From NCBI GenBank assembly GCA_031553535.1, contig JAVBLM010000005.1:1-64000 (forward strand): 64,000 bases of DNA, read 5' to 3'. The DNA is from JAIROC01 sp031553535. Its GTDB lineage: Bacteria; Bacteroidota; Bacteroidia; Bacteroidales; WCHB1-69. Positions 61,185 through 64,000 of this stretch are shown in pieces. A program made the translations under genes and the position numbers. Under the pieces are notes generated by a model. The model searched no databases. It was not told the origin of the DNA and saw only the letters and a program-made list of their open reading frames with translations. Each line of letters begins with the position of its first letter. The first letter of the stretch is position 1.

Positions 61185-61922
61185 TTATTTTGTTTCGAAA
61201 TTTAAACGAACGGTAATACTTGCTGTTTTATCTTTTGATTTTGTATTAAAGGCTCCTCCCCAGGAATAATCCTCATTAGAGTTTTGTGCAGTGATCTGAA
61301 AAATACCCAAATTGGCATAGAGTAATTTTCCAAGATTCGCTTTTGCACTGTGAGCGATTTTCTCTGCTCTGATACGTCCGTCCGCAGTTGCTTCTTCTAC
61401 TAACTCTAATTTTAAGTCGGATAGTTTTGTGTAGAAAAAGTCAGGGGAATCGCTGGTTAGTTCAACACCCATATCAATCAGTTCGGATACTTCGCGGGAT
61501 ATTTTTTCTATCCTGTCAATATCTTGAGATGAAATATTTACTTCCTGGCGTAATTCATATCCTACAAATTTACGATTGTATCGTCCTTTGTCATCGTAAG
61601 ATCCATCATATACTTTTTCGATCTGCACAGAACTGAATACCATTTCGTTTTCTTTGATTCCTTTTTTTAAAAGGTATTCTTTTACAAGTATCTCATCTGT
61701 TTTCAATCGTTTAAACGCTTCTTTCATATCTACATTTTGTTTAGAAAAAGATCCGTTCCAAACAATTAAATCTGCAGTGAAGTTTCGCTCTGCCTTACCG
61801 GTAACTTCTATTTTTTTGGGGATTCTTCCTTTGGTTTTATAAGCATCCGATACCAGTATTGCGGAAATAACAATCGCAATTGAAATAATTGATATTGAAA
61901 TTATTTTATCTGTACTTTTCAT
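61185..61922 (-). CDS. SIMPL-domain (DUF541) protein
   Basis: 245 residues from the Met at 61922. A longer frame from 61958 would contain the promoter element at 61948-61955, so the shorter start is preferred. Signal or anchor helix (ISIISIAIVISAILVSDAY) then the SIMPL domain: IEVTGKAERNFTADLIVWNG, VNISSQDIDRIEKISREVS, and a C-terminal TASITVRLNFETK. Members are periplasmic and of unknown mechanism. Six bases before rfbB. Confidence 0.85.
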   Translation of the reverse strand: MKSTDKIISISIISIAIVISAILVSDAYKTKGRIPKKIEVTGKAERNFTADLIVWNGSFSKQNVDMKEAFKRLKTDEILVKEYLLKKGIKENEMVFSSVQIEKVYDGSYDDKGRYNRKFVGYELRQEVNISSQDIDRIEKISREVSELIDMGVELTSDSPDFFYTKLSDLKLELVEEATADGRIRAEKIAHSAKANLGKLLYANLGIFQITAQNSNEDYSWGGAFNTKSKDKTASITVRLNFETK

Positions 61923-61947
61923 TTTTGTGGGCTTTAAAATTATTTTA

Positions 61948-61955
61948 CAAAAATA
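61948..61955 (-). promoter_or_regulatory. -7 element TATTTTTG for the SIMPL-rfbB-SPOR unit
   Basis: CAAAAATA on the plus strand, 26 bases upstream of the preferred start. Confidence 0.5.
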
Positions 61956-62151
61956 CAATTTTATCTGCTAGGATAAAAGTATATCTAATTTGATTATTTC
62001 TCTTATTGGTAATAAAAACGAAAGAAGTTCGGCATTTGTTGCCTTAATTACTTTATCTTATCAATAATGTATTTATATTGATTAAAATGCTGCTGATTGT
62101 TATAATTAAAAAACACTTATTTTTATGCAATAAATGAAGTATGTTTTCTGT

Positions 62152-62159
62152 TACTTTTG
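62152..62159 (+). promoter_or_regulatory. -7 element TACTTTTG for the first TonB gene
   Basis: It lies 38 bases before the start at 62198 and inside a longer possible frame, which supports the shorter start. Confidence 0.5.
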
Positions 62160-62197
62160 TAAGGATTCCATTTATAAACCTTTTAATACTAAATATC

Positions 62198-62878
62198 ATG
62201 GAACGGAAAAAATCAAAAAAAGCAGATCTGGAATGGAGAAAGTCTTCATTCTTTCAAGTAGGTGTTATTGTATCCCTCTCACTGGTTTTGATGGCTTTTG
62301 AATTTATCGGCACGAATGAAAAAACCAGTACGATTAATTTTTCCAGAATGGAAATAGATGAAGATATAATTGTGATTCCAACAAAAATCGATCCGGAATT
62401 GCCAAAGCCTAAACCGGCTCCCAGTACGATTTTGGATATCGTCAAAACAAACGATATTATAGAATATCTTCCTATTGATGTAACTGTAAACCCCGGAGAT
62501 GAAATGGATGAATATTTTGACATTGACGAACCAGAAGATAAGAACAATGTGAATTCTGCCGATATTGTATACGATATGGCAGGAGTTTCCCCTTCTTTTG
62601 TTGGCGGCGATAATGCTCTTTTGAAATTTTTGTCGGATAATATAGTATATCCAAAAGTTGCTCGTGATGCGGGTATATATGGAAAAGTTATTGTATCTTT
62701 TGTGGTAAGTTTGGATGGCAGCATAAATGATATAAAGATTGTTAGAGGAGCAGCACCCAGTTTAAATGAAGAAGCAATGCGGGTGGTGAACTTAATGCCT
62801 AAATGGATACCCGGAAGACAAGGAAATAAAGTAGTAAAAGTGAGATATATGTTACCGATAGAATTTTCACTTTATTAG
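62198..62878 (+). CDS. TonB-family energy transducer (copy 1)
   Basis: 226 residues from MERKKSKKADLEWRKSSFFQ, the start aligned with the next paralogue. One inner-membrane helix (VGVIVSLSLVLMAFEFIG), a periplasmic spacer rich in Pro, Asp and Glu (PELPKPKPAPS) and a TonB C-terminal domain (FVGGDNALLKFLSDNIVYPK, MPKWIPGRQGNKVVKVRYML). It would power outer-membrane transporters with ExbB/ExbD, which are not in the window. Confidence 0.9.
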   Translation: MERKKSKKADLEWRKSSFFQVGVIVSLSLVLMAFEFIGTNEKTSTINFSRMEIDEDIIVIPTKIDPELPKPKPAPSTILDIVKTNDIIEYLPIDVTVNPGDEMDEYFDIDEPEDKNNVNSADIVYDMAGVSPSFVGGDNALLKFLSDNIVYPKVARDAGIYGKVIVSFVVSLDGSINDIKIVRGAAPSLNEEAMRVVNLMPKWIPGRQGNKVVKVRYMLPIEFSLY

Positions 62879-63030
62879 TTCTTTAAATCCGGATTTTTCT
62901 AATACAATAACAGTTGATTTGTAATTATCAGATTTGATGTTGTATAAATGCCGGGTGTAGAACTATTATAATATAGCTTATTTTGGGATTATTTTTTAAA
63001 TAAGGGTAATAATTGCATTAAAATTAATGT

Positions 63031-63038
63031 TATCTTTG
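63031..63038 (+). promoter_or_regulatory. -7 element TATCTTTG for the second TonB gene
   Basis: 47 bases before the start; separate promoters for the two tandem tonB genes suggest separate control. Confidence 0.6.
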
Positions 63039-63084
63039 CAAATAGTAAATTAATATAGGAACTAAATCAAAGAATAAAAAGGAT

Positions 63085-63765
63085 ATGGAACTCAAAAAAT
63101 CAGTAAAGGCCGATTTGGAGTGGAAAAAGCCAACATTTTTTCAAATAGGACTTGTTGTTTCACTTTTATTAGTTTATATGGCTTTCGAGCTTGTTGGTGC
63201 AAGAGAAAGTACGGAGACAATGATGGTTGGAGTGACGCAAGTTATTGAAGAAGAAAAGGTTATTCAGACAGAGCAACCTAAGGAGGCTCCGCCACCACCA
63301 CCGGAACAAATGAGCCAGACAATTATAGAAGTAATATCCGATGATATTAAAGTAGCGGATTTTACAATAGATGCGGAATCAGATGAACATATGCAGGTAG
63401 AGGAAGTTGCATTTGTAGAAGATACAAAGGAAGAAGTTGTTAAAGAAGCTGAGATTTTTGTTGTAGTTGAAGAAAATCCTGAATTTCCTGGCGGAGATGC
63501 AGCTCGTATGCAGTTTTTACGTGACAATATAGAATATCCAAGGGTAGCTCGTGAAACCGGCTTGGAAGGGCGTGTGGTTGTAGGTTTTGTAGTAGAGCCT
63601 GACGGACGTCTTACTAATTTCAAGGTAATCAGAGGAAGAGCACCTTCTTTAGACGATGAAGCACTCCGGGTGGCTAAGTTGATGCCGAAATGGAAACCGG
63701 GGAAACAACGTGGTAAAACAGTACGTGTGCAATATCAGATGCCTATAACATTTACATTGTACTAA
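63085..63765 (+). CDS. TonB-family energy transducer (copy 2)
   Basis: 226 residues, closely similar to copy 1 (MELKKSVKADLEWKKPTFFQ start, one membrane helix). The spacer has a PKEAPPPPPEQ run and many Glu residues. The TonB domain (FPGGDAARMQFLRDNIEYPR, MPKWKPGKQRGKTVRVQYQM) is nearer to that of the small TonB at 33828 than to copy 1. Tandem duplication with divergence of the spacer; possible specialisation to different transporters. Confidence 0.92.
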   Translation: MELKKSVKADLEWKKPTFFQIGLVVSLLLVYMAFELVGARESTETMMVGVTQVIEEEKVIQTEQPKEAPPPPPEQMSQTIIEVISDDIKVADFTIDAESDEHMQVEEVAFVEDTKEEVVKEAEIFVVVEENPEFPGGDAARMQFLRDNIEYPRVARETGLEGRVVVGFVVEPDGRLTNFKVIRGRAPSLDDEALRVAKLMPKWKPGKQRGKTVRVQYQMPITFTLY

Positions 63766-63786
63766 ACATAAAAGAATTGAATGAAA

Positions 63787-63816
63787 GAGGCTGTTGTAAG
63801 ATAGCCTCTTTTTTTA
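63787..63816 (+). terminator. Intrinsic terminator after the second TonB gene
   Basis: GAGGCT and AGCCTC pair over a 10-base loop, followed by TTTTTTT. Confidence 0.8.
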
Positions 63817-63831
63817 CATGATTTATATCAC

Positions 63832-64000
63832 ATGAAAGATAACGAATATATTATCGAACGTCACATTAACGGATTGGACTGGAGTATGGATCCCCGTAAC
63901 TTATACGAACCCATACATTATATAATGTCCCAGGGGGGGAAAAGAATTCGTCCTCAACTATGTCTCTTATCCGCAGATTTATTTGGAGGGAATAAGGAGC
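63832..64000 (+). CDS. Polyprenyl diphosphate synthase, N-terminal part (runs off the window)
   Basis: 56 residues visible from MKDNEYIIERHINGLDW. The GGKRIRPQLCLLSAD segment is the conserved N-terminal motif of trans-isoprenyl diphosphate synthases (IPP binding). The aspartate-rich motifs lie beyond the window. Chain length of the product cannot be told. Confidence 0.82.
   Translation, partial: MKDNEYIIERHINGLDWSMDPRNLYEPIHYIMSQGGKRIRPQLCLLSADLFGGNKE

Noticed and set aside
62141..62197. Upstream start for the first TonB gene
   Set aside because: The added residues do not align with the paralogue, and the promoter element TACTTTTG lies inside them.

Overview
The window comes from an AT-rich, anaerobic, amino-acid-fermenting member of the Bacteroidales (Bacteroidota), most like the Porphyromonadaceae/Dysgonomonadaceae. 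The support is a Bacteroidota-type promoter (TAnnTTTG) in front of many genes, several TonB C-terminal-domain proteins, relics of type IX secretion sorting domains, DUF4469/HU-like and DUF6261-like proteins, and a complete lysine-to-butyrate/acetate fermentation pathway of the kind known in Porphyromonas and Fusobacterium. I see no tRNA or rRNA gene.

Layout. 1-850: the end of a secreted protein gene and a decayed sorting-domain relic. 853-3749: a Tat-type aldo/keto reductase with ferredoxin-like clusters, next to a NapH/NapG-like membrane iron-sulfur protein. 3870-13500: mixed genes (EamA transporter, lipoprotein, GHKL ATPase, CbpA-CbpM chaperone pair, pentapeptide-repeat protein, large M16 peptidase). 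13511-14070: a DUF6261-like fragment and the first of three 42-bp tandem arrays.

14590-23004 and 34783-45253 hold lysine fermentation. The plus strand carries atoD-kal-kce-kdd and then kdd2-DUF3795-kamA-kamB-kamC. The minus strand carries kamD-kamE, then atoA-thiolase-MaoC-SDR-GNAT, then acd-etfB-etfA. Together they encode: lysine to beta-lysine (KamA), to 3,5-diaminohexanoate (KamDE, kept active by KamBC), to 5-amino-3-oxohexanoate (Kdd), to acetoacetate plus 3-aminobutyryl-CoA (Kce), to crotonyl-CoA (Kal), to butyryl-CoA (Acd/Etf), and to butyrate plus acetoacetyl-CoA (AtoDA), which thiolase cleaves to acetyl-CoA. The two halves are separated by about 11.8 kb of unrelated genes: a secreted TldD/TldE-like fusion, a DUF4173-like membrane protein, an OmpA-like protein, a YoeB-type toxin-antitoxin pair, AraC and VOC proteins, lipoproteins, an HU/DUF4469 protein and a TonB protein. 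A REP-associated transposase flanked by 52-bp palindromic repeats sits between atoA and kamE.

45254-49727: a long intergenic stretch with a candidate small RNA, the second 42-bp array and a cobalamin riboswitch with its own terminator in front of nrdD. A four-helix-bundle (TIGR02436-like) gene bounded by inverted heptamer repeats lies between nrdD and nrdG and appears to have replaced the end of nrdD. 49856-64000: an outer-membrane-like protein, lipocalin, endonuclease IV, flavodoxin, a HipA-like kinase with DUF3037, the third 42-bp array, mltG, a PduO-type cobalamin adenosyltransferase, a PagL-like protein, a SPOR protein, rfbB, a SIMPL protein, two TonB proteins and the start of a polyprenyl synthetase. 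The adenosyltransferase, the cobalamin riboswitch and the AdoCbl-dependent KamDE link much of the window through vitamin B12.

The least explained signals are the repeats: three sequence-unrelated arrays with exactly the same 42-bp period, a 23-bp array of dyads, a dispersed element of about 210-250 bp with inverted ends, and the inverted-repeat-bounded four-helix-bundle insertion in the nrdDG operon.
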